Assembly: GCA_965275915.1 (NCBI GenBank)
Contig: CBDHYI010000003.1
Span: 124,001 to 188,000, forward strand
Source of the DNA: JBDWFY01 sp965275915
GTDB lineage: Bacteria; Pseudomonadota; Alphaproteobacteria; Rhizobiales; Stappiaceae
Reading direction: 5' to 3'
DNA: 64,000 nucleotides
Each line of letters starts with the position of its first letter. The stretch's first letter is position 1. The notes beneath the pieces are model-generated. The model had not been told where the DNA came from, searched no databases, and was given only the letters and a program-made list of their open reading frames with translations. Made by a program: the position numbers and the translations under genes. Positions 1 to 9,072 of the stretch are shown piece after piece.

Positions 1-369
1 CGCAGATGCCCGACCGAAGTAGATGTTGTCCGGTTTTGTGCCGCGATCCGTAACTTTCATAGATTCCACTATGACCAGGATTTCATGCAGAAAAAGGGCC
101 AGGGCCGCATCATCATTCCTGGTTTCATGCTTGGCAATTGGTGTCTTGAGGCAACCACACGCGGTTTTGAGCCGGGAACTGAGATAGCCGGTCTCAGTTT
201 CAGAAACACGCATGTGGCGCCTATTGGCGAAACTTATGAAGTTCGTGGTCAAGTTTCGGCGACCGATGCCGGCGGCGCCACATGCGAATTTGAAGTGATC
301 AATTCACGCGACAAGACAGTGGTGACCACAGCCACAGTTAGGCTCAGGCGCGATTCAAGTGCACCCTGA
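1..369 (+). CDS. MaoC-like hotdog-fold protein, 3' part only
   Basis: The reading frame is open from base 1, so the start lies outside the window; the visible part is 122 residues. Phrases such as FCAAIRNFHRFHYD, then IPGFMLGNW and FRNTHVAPIGETYEV, resemble the MaoC-type dehydratase/hotdog fold, which usually hydrates or dehydrates acyl-CoA thioesters. The catalytic Asp/His segment cannot be judged because the N-terminus is missing. It ends 35 bases before mmsA on the same strand, so the two are probably co-transcribed in an acyl-CoA or semialdehyde degradation operon. The family assignment is by eye; the substrate is unknown. Confidence 0.6.
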   Translation, partial: RRCPTEVDVVRFCAAIRNFHRFHYDQDFMQKKGQGRIIIPGFMLGNWCLEATTRGFEPGTEIAGLSFRNTHVAPIGETYEVRGQVSATDAGGATCEFEVINSRDKTVVTTATVRLRRDSSAP

Positions 370-404
370 CCTAACCCGGATGATCCGACCAGAGGAGATC
401 GGCC

Positions 405-1907
405 ATGAATAATGTAAAACACTACCTGTCCAATGAAGCATGGTCTGGTGAATCTAACCGAACATCTCCAATCATGAATCCCGCCACTGGCGTTGTGATA
501 GGCGAAGTCACCCTCGCAACCACGGCAGATGTCGATCAAGCTGTTTCCACCGCGGCTGCGGTATTGCCGGAGTGGGCCGCAATTCCTGCAGCAAAGCGTG
601 CGGCGATCATGTTTGAGTTCCGCGACTTGCTGCGGAAGCACACAGACGAGCTCGCCGAAATATTGTCGGCGGAACATGGCAAAACAATCCCCGACGCGAA
701 AGGTGAAATTGGGCGCGGCATCGAGGTGGTAGAGTTTGCCTGCGGTATTCCTCAACTCCTGAAAGGCGAGTATTCGGAGACAGTGTCGGTTGGTGTTGAC
801 AGTTTTAATGTGCGCCAGCCGGTGGGCGTGGTCGCTGGAATAACGCCATTCAATTTTCCGGCAATGGTGCCGCTTTGGATGTATCCCGTTGCAATTGCGT
901 GCGGAAACACCTTTGTCCTGAAACCCTCGGAAAGAGATCCATCCGTCGTCTTCCGAATAGCCGAACTGCTGGCGGAGGCCGGTCTGCCTGCAGGCGTCTT
1001 CAATGTCGTCAATGGGGACAAGGAGGCAGTTGACGCTTTGCTGGATCATCCAGTTGTTGATGCGGTGAGCTTTGTCGGCTCCACTAAGATTGGCGAATAT
1101 ATCTACCGACGCGGAACGGCCAGTGGGAAACGCGTCCAGGCTTTGTGCGGGGCCAAAAACCATCTGGTGGTTATGCCCGATGCGAACATGGATCAGGTTA
1201 CGGATGCTTTGATCGGTTCTGCCTACGGGTCGGCGGGAGAGCGGTGTATGGCCGTGTCGGTTGCTGTGCCGGTGGGTGACGAAACCGCTGACCGCTTGGT
1301 CGCTGCCTTGGAACCACGTGTACGGGCACTGAAGGTCGCTCCGTATACGGACCCAAGCAGTGAGCTAGGACCAGTCATCTCCAAACAGAGTTTTGACAAT
1401 ATCCATCGCTTGATCGGTGAAGGCATAGATTGCGGTGCAAAGCTTGTTGTGGATGGGCGCGACATCAAACTTCAGGGCTACGAAGACGGATTCTTTGTGG
1501 GCGGCTGTCTGTTCGACAGGGTTACGACAGACATGAGCATTTATCGTGAAGAGATTTTTGGCCCGGTTCTCTCTGTTGTGCGGGCACAGGACTACGAGCA
1601 GGCCGTCGACATGATCAACACTCACGAATACGGCAACGGGGCAGCAATTTTCACGCAGGACGGCGATGCTGCCAAAGACTTTTGGGCACGCGTGAAGATT
1701 GGAATGGTAGGCGTTAACGTACCAATTCCCGTGCCGGTGGCTTATCATTCTTTTGGTGGTTGGAAGCGATCTTTGTTCGGCGACCATCACGTTCACGGCT
1801 TGGAAGGTGTTCGATTTTATACCCGATTAAAGACCATGACATCCCGCTGGCCGTCTGGAATTCGTAAAGGCGCAGCGTTCAATTTTACCAGTGGTAAGGA
1901 CGCGTAG
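405..1907 (+). CDS. mmsA: CoA-acylating methylmalonate-semialdehyde dehydrogenase
   Basis: Full-length aldehyde dehydrogenase of 500 residues, the usual size for MmsA/IolA. These enzymes oxidise (methyl)malonate semialdehyde with NAD and CoA to propionyl- or acetyl-CoA in valine, thymine or inositol catabolism. Visible marks are the NAD-binding segment GITPFNFPAMVPLW, the GSTKIG turn, and the catalytic cysteine C281 in GERCMA. The start is supported by GAGGAG nine bases upstream. It follows the MaoC-like gene closely and converges with the sulfatase downstream. In this window it could also handle small acyl units released by the aromatic pathway, but that link is inference. Confidence 0.92.
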   Translation: MNNVKHYLSNEAWSGESNRTSPIMNPATGVVIGEVTLATTADVDQAVSTAAAVLPEWAAIPAAKRAAIMFEFRDLLRKHTDELAEILSAEHGKTIPDAKGEIGRGIEVVEFACGIPQLLKGEYSETVSVGVDSFNVRQPVGVVAGITPFNFPAMVPLWMYPVAIACGNTFVLKPSERDPSVVFRIAELLAEAGLPAGVFNVVNGDKEAVDALLDHPVVDAVSFVGSTKIGEYIYRRGTASGKRVQALCGAKNHLVVMPDANMDQVTDALIGSAYGSAGERCMAVSVAVPVGDETADRLVAALEPRVRALKVAPYTDPSSELGPVISKQSFDNIHRLIGEGIDCGAKLVVDGRDIKLQGYEDGFFVGGCLFDRVTTDMSIYREEIFGPVLSVVRAQDYEQAVDMINTHEYGNGAAIFTQDGDAAKDFWARVKIGMVGVNVPIPVPVAYHSFGGWKRSLFGDHHVHGLEGVRFYTRLKTMTSRWPSGIRKGAAFNFTSGKDA

Positions 1908-2183
1908 AAGGTGGCGGGCCGGCTGGTAGGCGGCAGAACAAGCCGCGCACCGCTCGCCCTTTTGGGCGCCGTCAATGCGCAACTATTCGCAGCCGGAAAC
2001 GTTTTAAGCGGTGGGCGCGGAATACTCGATCGAACGAGTATCTTCGTCTCAAGATAGACAAGCTTGGCCCATAGGTGAAGCGCTTTGCGGCCATGCACCG
2101 GCGGCAAAGAAATCTCAACAAACATAACGCTTGACAGTGCGTCGAACTGGCGAGCTTATTGCAAGCTCTCTCCAAGGACGGAC
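1908..2183. other. Convergent intergenic gap with two small hairpins
   Basis: No gene is visible between the ends of mmsA and the sulfatase. Two short inverted repeats occur: CGCCC-TTTT-GGGCG at 1955-1968 and ATACTCG-6 nt-CGAGTAT at 2022-2041. Neither is followed by a T run, so at best they are weak bidirectional terminators. Confidence 0.4.
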
Positions 2184-3710
2184 CTATGCCATGCCGACCT
2201 GGCGACGGATCGGCCCGGCGTCAGCGGGGCGTGTATCAATATAACCGAGCAGTGTTCTGCGAACGGCCGCCAGTTTTGGATCGTCAAACAAGTTGGTCGT
2301 CTCCTCAGTGTCGGCGATCATATCGTATAGTTCACCCGCCTTTGATTGCATGTCGATGGTGAGCTTATGGGTTTTGGTTCGTACCGTACGGAGACTGAGC
2401 CCGACGCCTGCACGGGTTGGCAGCAGCTCCCATTCATTCAAGGCGAAAACACGCCTCGCATGATCGGTTTCGATGAGCGGACGGAGCGAAGCGCCGTGTT
2501 GAGTCTGGAGAGCTTCTGCTGCGCCGTAGTCGAGGAAGGTCGGGCCAAGGTCGAGAGTCGAGACTGGCTCGTCTACTTTTTTACCTTTGGGAACTCCGGG
2601 TCCGCGCGTGATCATCGGCACGCGGAGCAATCCGTCATAGTGCATTGGCCCCTTCAGGATCAGCCCGTGATCACCCAGCCAGTCGCCATGGTCACTGATA
2701 TAGACGACAATCGTATTCTCGGCGAGACCCGCTTCCTCCAAAGCAATCAGAATGCGGCCGACATTGTGGTCGATCAAGGCGATCTGGCCATAGGTGTTGG
2801 CGATGATCTCGCGCAACTGGTCGTCTGACTGTTCGGCGATCCGGCTGTAGGACTTGCGGATCTCCGCGCCTGTCTTGTCACCTGCGGGCTCGGCGATCAG
2901 CACCGCTTCATGCCACCATGGCCGACCCTCAAACGTGCGTTTGCGGTTCTTCGGCAGATCGACCTCTGACGGATCATGCAATCGCGACCAGGGCTCGGGC
3001 GCGTCAAAAGGATGATGTGGATCCGGAAAACTGATCCAGGTGCAGAAGGGTGCGTCGCCGCGGCCGTGTTTGAGCCACTCGATTGCGCGATCCGCGGTCC
3101 AGGTCGAGTTGTGCCAGGCGACTGGGAGTTTGGAATGCCAGGTTTGCGCGGCCTCCTTCGTATCGCCGGCATTTTCTCGATAGAGCGCGTTCTTTGCGTC
3201 CCCACGTTCATCGGCATGGAACCAACGCTCGTAGTGCTGACCGTATGGCGGCTTTTCCGGCAAGAACCAATTGTGTCCGACCAGCATCATCTCAACATGG
3301 TTGAAACCCATGTAAGGTCCGAACCATGTTTCCGGATAGCCGGCCGATGATTTGAGACACTCCGGCGTGCCGGTCGGGGCGAAGGTGTGATAGGTCGAAA
3401 AATGGGCCTTGCCAAAAAAAGCGGTCTCGTACCCGGCTGCAGCCATTGCGCCCGCAAAGCCCTTTTCGCCCACTTGAGGGTCTAGATCGATGCCGTTGTC
3501 GTGCACACCATGCGTCCGGCAAAGCTGGCCTGTCAGGATGGAAGCACGCGCCGGTTGGCAGACAACAGTAGGCGTAATGCAATTGGAGAAATGTGTGCCG
3601 TCAGCTGCCAGTTGATCCAGATGCGGCGTCTTGATGTTGCGTCCCTCGAACCCAAAGCAATCCGCGCGGTGCTGGTCGCCCGAAATCAAGAGAATATTTG
3701 GCCGCATCAT
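2184..3710 (-). CDS. Sulfatase family hydrolase (cytosolic)
   Basis: A 508-residue member of the alkaline phosphatase/sulfatase superfamily. The formylglycine motif CxPxR is present as C51-Q-P-A-R55; metal ligands are suggested by GDQHR near residue 12 and by SDHGDWLGDHG in the second half. Such enzymes cleave sulfate (sometimes phosphonate) esters. There is no signal peptide, so it should act in the cytoplasm on an imported ester. Its start overlaps the tctA stop by one base (TAATG), making it the last gene of a tctC-tctB-tctA-sulfatase operon. A second ATG one codon later could be the real start. The substrate is not predictable from sequence alone. Confidence 0.88.
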   Translation of the reverse strand: MMRPNILLISGDQHRADCFGFEGRNIKTPHLDQLAADGTHFSNCITPTVVCQPARASILTGQLCRTHGVHDNGIDLDPQVGEKGFAGAMAAAGYETAFFGKAHFSTYHTFAPTGTPECLKSSAGYPETWFGPYMGFNHVEMMLVGHNWFLPEKPPYGQHYERWFHADERGDAKNALYRENAGDTKEAAQTWHSKLPVAWHNSTWTADRAIEWLKHGRGDAPFCTWISFPDPHHPFDAPEPWSRLHDPSEVDLPKNRKRTFEGRPWWHEAVLIAEPAGDKTGAEIRKSYSRIAEQSDDQLREIIANTYGQIALIDHNVGRILIALEEAGLAENTIVVYISDHGDWLGDHGLILKGPMHYDGLLRVPMITRGPGVPKGKKVDEPVSTLDLGPTFLDYGAAEALQTQHGASLRPLIETDHARRVFALNEWELLPTRAGVGLSLRTVRTKTHKLTIDMQSKAGELYDMIADTEETTNLFDDPKLAAVRRTLLGYIDTRPADAGPIRRQVGMA

Positions 3711-5287
3711 TATTCAGGCTTTCTGAGGTTGAAAATCACAACGCCGATCGCCATCACCATAAAGGCGATTGCGATTGGGCTGTTGAAGAGAAAGAACGGA
3801 TCGGCACCGGTGGCCGCGAATGCCTGGCGCGCTGTGGTTTCAAGGTTGCCACCAAGGATGAAAGCGATCACGAAAGGCAGTGGAGACATGCCAACGCGGC
3901 GCATAAGGTAGCCGACAAATCCGAAAAACAGCGTGATCCAGACAGCCACCATCGACGTTTCCTGCACGTAGACTGCGGTCAGGGTCAGCAGAAGAACAAT
4001 CGGTAACAGCCGTGCCTTGGGGACCCGAGCCATCACGCCGACAGACCGCATGAACAGGCCACCGATGGTCCAGTTGAGGGCGTTGGCGACGAACATCGTA
4101 GTAAAAATCCCGAAGGCCATGATCATCTCGGGGTTCATCGGGCTGTCGCCGAGGCCGCCGCCAAGCTGAAAAACCGATGGACCAGGGTTGAAGCCGCCGA
4201 TTGAATCCATAGCGAGGATCAGGAAAACCGCGGCCGCATTGCCGGGAATGCCAAGCGACAGAACCGGTATCAGATTGGCGCCCGAAACCGAGCTGTTGGC
4301 GGCCTCGGTGGCCGCGATTCCTTCGGGCGCGCCCTCTCCAAAGTTAGGGGCAAAGGGGGGTTTTTCCTTGTCATAACGACGCTTGGCCGTCGCATATCCC
4401 AAGGTCGCCGCCAGTGTGGAACCGACACCGGGGAGGGCGCCGATACAGGTGCCGATGACCGCAGAGCGCCCGACATAAGGTAGCAGTTTGCGAATATCGG
4501 ATGGTCGTAATCTTCCTGCATCTGTGCTCGACTTAGCCTGTGCCTTGGCTGAAGCTTCACCCTGGTAAATATCTTCAAGCGCTTTGAAAACTTCGCCCAA
4601 AATCAAGACGCCCAGAATGGCTGCGGCAATCGGAATGCCTTCGGCCATCGCCGGTTGCCCCATGGTGAGACGCGGATAAAAGTCCTCTCCCGTCGCAATC
4701 ATTGCGGCAAGCAGGCCCAATCCCATTGAGATTATGCCCTTCCCGACAGAATTGCCGATGACGGAAGCAATGAACGCAAGTGACAGGATCAGTAGCGCTG
4801 TTTTCTCAGGAAAATCCAGATAGCGCTCGACAAAAATTGCTAGGAACGGCGCACAGATGACCAATACAATATCCGAAAAGGTATCTCCTGATGCCGATGA
4901 GAAATGGGCCACGCGCAGAGCACGCCTTGCTTCGCCCTTCTGGGCCATCGGGAACCCGTCCAATATGGTCATGAAGGCATCTGGTGTGCCTGGCGTGTTG
5001 AACAGGATCGCCGGGACAGCCCCTCCAACGGTCGCACCCTTCATGATGCCAATGAGAAAACCCAGCACCGGCAGCAGTGCGTCGTTTGAATAGCCGAAGA
5101 CAGAAATGAGGATCGGTAGTGAGATGGCCATGGCCATCGGCCCGGCCAAACCCGGCGTTGCACCAACTGTGATACCTAACAAAAACCCAGCCAACACCAT
5201 CAAAAGGGTGATGGGCACTCCGAGCACAGGGTCAAATTGGAAAACGGCAAGCACGCCTGCGATGACATGGTCCCAGACGCCCATCAA
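3710..5287 (-). CDS. tctA: Tripartite tricarboxylate transporter, large permease TctA
   Basis: A 525-residue, highly hydrophobic protein with the TctA landmarks FNTPGTPDA near residue 100 and SVSGANLIPVLSLGIPGNA in the middle, plus about a dozen membrane spans. TctA is the main channel of a binding-protein-dependent, ion-driven importer for organic acids. It overlaps tctB by four bases (ATGA) and the sulfatase by one, so translation is coupled. The coupling to a sulfatase suggests the importer carries a sulfated organic anion rather than citrate. Confidence 0.9.
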   Translation of the reverse strand: MMGVWDHVIAGVLAVFQFDPVLGVPITLLMVLAGFLLGITVGATPGLAGPMAMAISLPILISVFGYSNDALLPVLGFLIGIMKGATVGGAVPAILFNTPGTPDAFMTILDGFPMAQKGEARRALRVAHFSSASGDTFSDIVLVICAPFLAIFVERYLDFPEKTALLILSLAFIASVIGNSVGKGIISMGLGLLAAMIATGEDFYPRLTMGQPAMAEGIPIAAAILGVLILGEVFKALEDIYQGEASAKAQAKSSTDAGRLRPSDIRKLLPYVGRSAVIGTCIGALPGVGSTLAATLGYATAKRRYDKEKPPFAPNFGEGAPEGIAATEAANSSVSGANLIPVLSLGIPGNAAAVFLILAMDSIGGFNPGPSVFQLGGGLGDSPMNPEMIMAFGIFTTMFVANALNWTIGGLFMRSVGVMARVPKARLLPIVLLLTLTAVYVQETSMVAVWITLFFGFVGYLMRRVGMSPLPFVIAFILGGNLETTARQAFAATGADPFFLFNSPIAIAFMVMAIGVVIFNLRKPE

Positions 5288-5823
5288 ACGTCTCCGTTGG
5301 GAGGCAAGATCAGATCATCGAAGGGGAGATCATAGAGCAATGCGATAACCAACGAGGCAGCAAAGCCAAACGCAAAATCTCGCAATGAAGAGCGATGCAT
5401 GGCAAGTCCGGTCAGTCCGCCGATCAAGACTGTGCCGCCTAGGAGAAAGCCGATGTATTTCCAGGGCAGCGCCGCGCGCAGTGGGCGATAGCCACTCTCT
5501 GACCAGATTGCAGCCAGCGGTCCGGCATAGCGCATGAGGATCAGAGACAGCGTAAAAAGACACAACAGGCTTGCACACCAGATAATGTTCTGGCGGGTTA
5601 GCACTTTACCTTCCGTAGGCTGCAGTAGAACCAACCCCGCACCAAGCGCAATCACCATGGCTGTTATAGTGGGGGCGAGTGCATCACCAATGACGAATTT
5701 GCGCCGGACTTTTTCGACCAGCCCAGTTCCTGTGTCCATGGGTATCCAGACAAAGGCCAGGAGGAGGGCAATAACCAAAAAGAAAAGCGCAAGCCAGCTG
5801 TCCGCAGAAATTCTGGGTTTCAT
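5284..5823 (-). CDS. tctB: Tripartite tricarboxylate transporter, small permease TctB
   Basis: A 179-residue membrane protein with four predicted spans, the normal size and layout for TctB, the small integral subunit that pairs with TctA. It sits between tctC and tctA, 28 bases after tctC, and overlaps the tctA start by four bases. TctB sequences diverge quickly, so position in the operon is the main evidence. Confidence 0.85.
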   Translation of the reverse strand: MKPRISADSWLALFFLVIALLLAFVWIPMDTGTGLVEKVRRKFVIGDALAPTITAMVIALGAGLVLLQPTEGKVLTRQNIIWCASLLCLFTLSLILMRYAGPLAAIWSESGYRPLRAALPWKYIGFLLGGTVLIGGLTGLAMHRSSLRDFAFGFAASLVIALLYDLPFDDLILPPNGDV

Positions 5824-5851
5824 GGGCTCGCCCTTTCCGGGGGCTAGAGAC

Positions 5852-6802
5852 TTACTGCGCTGCTTCCATCAACTCGCTTGCAGCGTCGAAATCGGACCGG
5901 AACAGGGCGTCAAGTTCGGCCCCCTGGATGTTGACCGCACCGCCAAAGGCCTTCGAGATCATGCCGGCGGCCTTCCCTGTATTGGTGGCATCGACGATTG
6001 CCGCGGTGATTGCCTCACGTGCGGCCGGGTCCATGCCAGCCGGTGCCACGAAGACGAAATATCCATCTGCATTAAACGATACACCAAGATCGGCAAATGT
6101 CGGCGCATCCGGCGTTTGTTTCAGGGGGTTTGACAGAGCCGATGCCAGGTTCACCAAATCTCCCGAAGCGACACCTTTGCCTTGGATACCCGCCATAAAG
6201 CCGAGATCCATATCGCCGGCTTGCACGCCATTCATCACCGCTCTACCGCCCTTGACCTGCACAATATTGAATTCAACACCCTGTGCTTCGCCAAGCAGAT
6301 AGGCGAGATCGGACAGCTTTGGCGACATGGTGCCAAAGCGAAGCTCAACCTCCTTGGCCGTTGCTATCATGTCGTCAAAAGACGTCCAGCCTTTGTCAGC
6401 CTTGGCAACAACACCCATCTGGAAGCCTGCTGTTGTGGTCAACCCGGTGAAGTCCGACGGGCCAATGCCAGCGCCTTTTGCGGCGGCCGCGTTATAGCCG
6501 AGAGATTCAGTCACCACCAAGCCGATGGCAGTTCCATCGGCAGGCATGTCCTTGAGCGCTACAAGTGCGTTGACGCCGCCTTTGCCGGTGACCTGCTCGG
6601 GGACAACCTCCCAACCAGTTGTCGCCTGGATATCTTCAGCAACCAAGCGCGCGTGCGTATCGGCTCCGCCGCCTGCTGCAAAGGCAATGATCATTTTGAT
6701 GGGGCCGTCGGGCGCCCAGGCCGAGCTATCGGCCACGGCAGTTGACATCGAGGCAAATGAAAGCAGCGCTGCCGCAGCAAACGCCTTCAAAAAGTTCTTC
6801 AC
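5852..6802 (-). CDS. tctC: TctC/Bug-family periplasmic binding protein
   Basis: A 316-residue extracytoplasmic receptor of the tripartite tricarboxylate/Bug family. A clear signal peptide (KNFLKAFAAAALLSFASMS, cleavage near AVADS) precedes WAPDGPIKMIIAFAAGGGADTHAR, the family's ligand-loop segment. I chose the GTG at 6802 because GGGAGGA lies six bases upstream; a longer ATG reading from 6841 would bury the signal peptide. It is the first gene of the minus-strand operon and is transcribed divergently from marR. The ligand is probably an organic anion, possibly a sulfate ester given the linked sulfatases (inference). Confidence 0.88.
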   Translation of the reverse strand: MKNFLKAFAAAALLSFASMSTAVADSSAWAPDGPIKMIIAFAAGGGADTHARLVAEDIQATTGWEVVPEQVTGKGGVNALVALKDMPADGTAIGLVVTESLGYNAAAAKGAGIGPSDFTGLTTTAGFQMGVVAKADKGWTSFDDMIATAKEVELRFGTMSPKLSDLAYLLGEAQGVEFNIVQVKGGRAVMNGVQAGDMDLGFMAGIQGKGVASGDLVNLASALSNPLKQTPDAPTFADLGVSFNADGYFVFVAPAGMDPAAREAITAAIVDATNTGKAAGMISKAFGGAVNIQGAELDALFRSDFDAASELMEAAQ

Positions 6803-6841
6803 GTTTTGTCCTCCCGCTTGTTGTTGAAAAAAGTAACTCAC

Positions 6842-6867
6842 AAACTAGTTGACCTGTCAATTAGTTT
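6842..6867. promoter_or_regulatory. MarR-type operator palindrome
   Basis: A 26-bp inverted repeat with arms AAACTAGTTGAC and GTCAATTAGTTT around a 2-bp centre; the arms match at 11 of 12 positions. It lies between the divergent tctC (start 6802) and marR (start 6884) genes, where a MarR protein typically represses itself and its neighbour. Function is inferred from position and symmetry. Confidence 0.65.
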
Positions 6868-6883
6868 CGGGTCCTTTAGAAGG

Positions 6884-7348
6884 ATGAACAAACATGATGA
6901 TCCCAGCTACCGGACACCATCTTCCTTTGTCACCTTTCGCCTGGCTCGGCTTCAAAGCAGCCTGAACGCTCAGGCGACAGCCATATTGAAAGCGAAGGGG
7001 AACCTGTCGCTTGTGGAATGGCGCCTGATCCAGGTGCTGCGCATGTTTGAAGATGCCTCGCTCACGGACATTGCCGGGCATGTGCAGATGGACAAGGGGC
7101 AGCTCAGCCGCAAGATTTCGGCGATGGTTCGAAGGGGACTGTTGCGCGTGGAACGGGACAAGCGTGACCAACGTGTACAGCATTTACAGTTGACCGATGC
7201 CGCGCAGGAGCTGAGCCGGAAAGTGATGCCAACCATGGAAGCCAGGCAGAAAATGCTGTTGGCGGACGTCTCGTCCGAGGACCTCGAAGTCTTCTACCGT
7301 GTCGTGGAGCAAATTGAGGCCGCTTCAAAAATCCGGGAAGTCCAATGA
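6884..7348 (+). CDS. MarR family transcriptional regulator
   Basis: About 154 residues with a MarR winged helix: recognition region ASLTDIAGHVQMDKGQLSRKISAM followed by the wing RVERDKRDQRVQHLQLTDAA. MarR proteins are dimeric repressors usually released by phenolic or other aromatic acids. I prefer the ATG at 6884; a TTG reading from 6806 would run through the operator. The Shine-Dalgarno signal is poor (AGAAGG directly at the start). It overlaps the downstream sulfatase by four bases (ATGA) and probably controls both arms of the sulfatase/Tct locus. Confidence 0.85.
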   Translation: MNKHDDPSYRTPSSFVTFRLARLQSSLNAQATAILKAKGNLSLVEWRLIQVLRMFEDASLTDIAGHVQMDKGQLSRKISAMVRRGLLRVERDKRDQRVQHLQLTDAAQELSRKVMPTMEARQKMLLADVSSEDLEVFYRVVEQIEAASKIREVQ

Positions 7349-8778
7349 GTGGCTCAAACCTCCTCATAATTATGTCGGATGAACACCAGGCGCGCGCGAT
7401 GGGCTGTGCAGGACACAGTTTCGTCGAGACACCGAACTTGGATGCTTTGGCCGCTCGAGGGACTCGTTTCACCGCTGCCTATACGCCCAGCCCGATTTGC
7501 GTTCCGGCGCGCGCTAGTTTCGCCACCGGCCTCTACCCGCATCAAACGCGGCTTTGGGACAACGCGATGCCATATGATGGCTCAATTCGAGGGTGGGGGC
7601 ACGCGCTTCAGGATAAGGGGATCACCGTCGAGAGCATTGGCAAGCTTCACTACCGGGCAGAAGAAGATCCCGCGGGGTTCGATGTAGAGCACATTCCTAT
7701 GATGGTTGCCGGTGGTGTCGGCATGGTCTGGGCCAGCATCCGAAAGGAAGATGAACGTATCTGCGGGTCGAAGCGTATGCTGGGGGACTACATCGGTCCT
7801 GGAAAAAGCAAGTATACCGATTACGATGAAGCGGTGGTTGCGCGCACATTGGACTGGATTGAAACTCGCGCGCATGACGCAAGACCCTGGTGCTTATACG
7901 TCGGACTGGTCGCGCCGCATTTCCCCCTCGTCGTGCCCCGGGAATTCTATGATCTCTATCCCGCAGAAACCTTGCCGCCAGCAAAACTGCATCCGGAGGA
8001 TGGCCATCCGCGCCACCCATGGATTGAGAAGCAGAATGCCTTTATGGATAGCGAGGCGAAGTTTTGTGATCCGGCCGAACGGCTTGCGGCGATGTCGGCC
8101 TATTTCGGCCTTTGCACCTGGCTCGATCACAATATCGGCCAAATCCTGAGGGCGCTTGAAACCTCGGACCTCATAGACCGCACGACAGTGGTCTACACGT
8201 CTGACCATGGCGACAATGTCGGTGCGCGCGGCCTTTGGGGCAAGTCCAACATGTATGAGGAAAGCGCCGCTGTGCCGTTGATCATGTCGGGGCCCAGCAT
8301 ACCGGTTGGCGTTTGCGAAACGCCTGTGAGCCTGCTGGATCTCTCAGCGACTATTGCAAGTCACTTTGGTGCCGATATTCCGGCGGCGAAGGGCGTGACC
8401 AATCTGCACTCGATCCTGGAAAAGCCCAAGGACGAGACCCGTGTTGTCTTCTCCGAATACCACGCAGCAGGTGCCGTTTCCGGAGCGTTCATGCTGCGCA
8501 AGGGGAAATGGAAGCTGATCCACTATGTCGGCTTCCCGGATGAGCTGTTTGATCTCGACAGCGATCCGGATGAGCTGGACAATCGCGCATGCGATCCGGT
8601 CTGCGCAGATATTCTTCGCGATCTGTATGCCGAGCTGCACCGGATATGTGACCCACGCGAGACCGACGCTCTGGCGTTCAAGGATCAGGCAGCCCTGATC
8701 GAACACCATGGAGGCCGCGAGGCGGCGCTCAAACTCGGGGCGCCGGGGGCGACACCTCCGCCGACGATGGCGTCATGA
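7345..8778 (+). CDS. Choline-sulfatase-like sulfatase (cytosolic)
   Basis: A 477-residue sulfatase with SDEHQAR near residue 12, the formylglycine motif C52-V-P-A-R56, the metal motif TSDHGDNVGARGLWGK, and a C-terminal segment RKGKWKLIHYVGFPDELFDL that resembles choline-sulfatase. No signal peptide is present. It is translationally coupled to marR and to the truncated MBL gene behind it. It is only distantly similar to the sulfatase at 2184-3710, so the locus may attack two esters or two sites. Choline sulfate is one possible substrate; aryl sulfate is another. Confidence 0.88.
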   Translation: MSGSNLLIIMSDEHQARAMGCAGHSFVETPNLDALAARGTRFTAAYTPSPICVPARASFATGLYPHQTRLWDNAMPYDGSIRGWGHALQDKGITVESIGKLHYRAEEDPAGFDVEHIPMMVAGGVGMVWASIRKEDERICGSKRMLGDYIGPGKSKYTDYDEAVVARTLDWIETRAHDARPWCLYVGLVAPHFPLVVPREFYDLYPAETLPPAKLHPEDGHPRHPWIEKQNAFMDSEAKFCDPAERLAAMSAYFGLCTWLDHNIGQILRALETSDLIDRTTVVYTSDHGDNVGARGLWGKSNMYEESAAVPLIMSGPSIPVGVCETPVSLLDLSATIASHFGADIPAAKGVTNLHSILEKPKDETRVVFSEYHAAGAVSGAFMLRKGKWKLIHYVGFPDELFDLDSDPDELDNRACDPVCADILRDLYAELHRICDPRETDALAFKDQAALIEHHGGREAALKLGAPGATPPPTMAS

Positions 8779-8948
8779 AACTGACAATTCTCGGATCAGG
8801 CTCGCCCGAAGCCTATGCGCGCTGTGCATCGAGGGGTTATCTGGTCGAGGTGGGAAACGACCTGATCCTCTTTGATTGTGGCGGCGGGGTATTCTATAAT
8901 TGTCGGCCTTCGTTCGGGCAGCGGCGAACGACCGCAATCCACCTCTAG
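8775..8948 (+). pseudogene. Truncated MBL-fold (ribonuclease Z-like) hydrolase
   Basis: The first 40 residues (MKLTILGSGSPEAYARCASR, then FDCGGGVF) are the start of a metallo-beta-lactamase-fold hydrolase of the ribonuclease Z-like kind. The match stops abruptly after GGGVFYN and a TAG follows at 8946, before the metal-binding HxHxDH motif could appear. A full protein would be roughly 250-300 residues. The ATG overlaps the sulfatase stop (ATGA), so the gene was once part of that operon. The break near base 8905 looks like a rearrangement endpoint. Confidence 0.7.
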
Positions 8949-9072
8949 TGAAATCCTGCCTCGCACTTCATGAAGGTCAGCTCTTAGCAGCCGTCTACGT
9001 ATCACGGAGCGACTGTCGCGAAAGACGTATTGTAGTCGGCGCAGGCAGATCCAAGAATAGTCTTCTTTTTAC

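Noticed and set aside
249..1163. 304-codon minus-strand open frame over the MaoC/mmsA region
   Set aside because: Shadow of mmsA; no domain is recognisable.
1955..1968. CGCCC-TTTT-GGGCG as a terminator of mmsA
   Set aside because: Only five base pairs and no T run; kept as a note under the gap rather than as a terminator.
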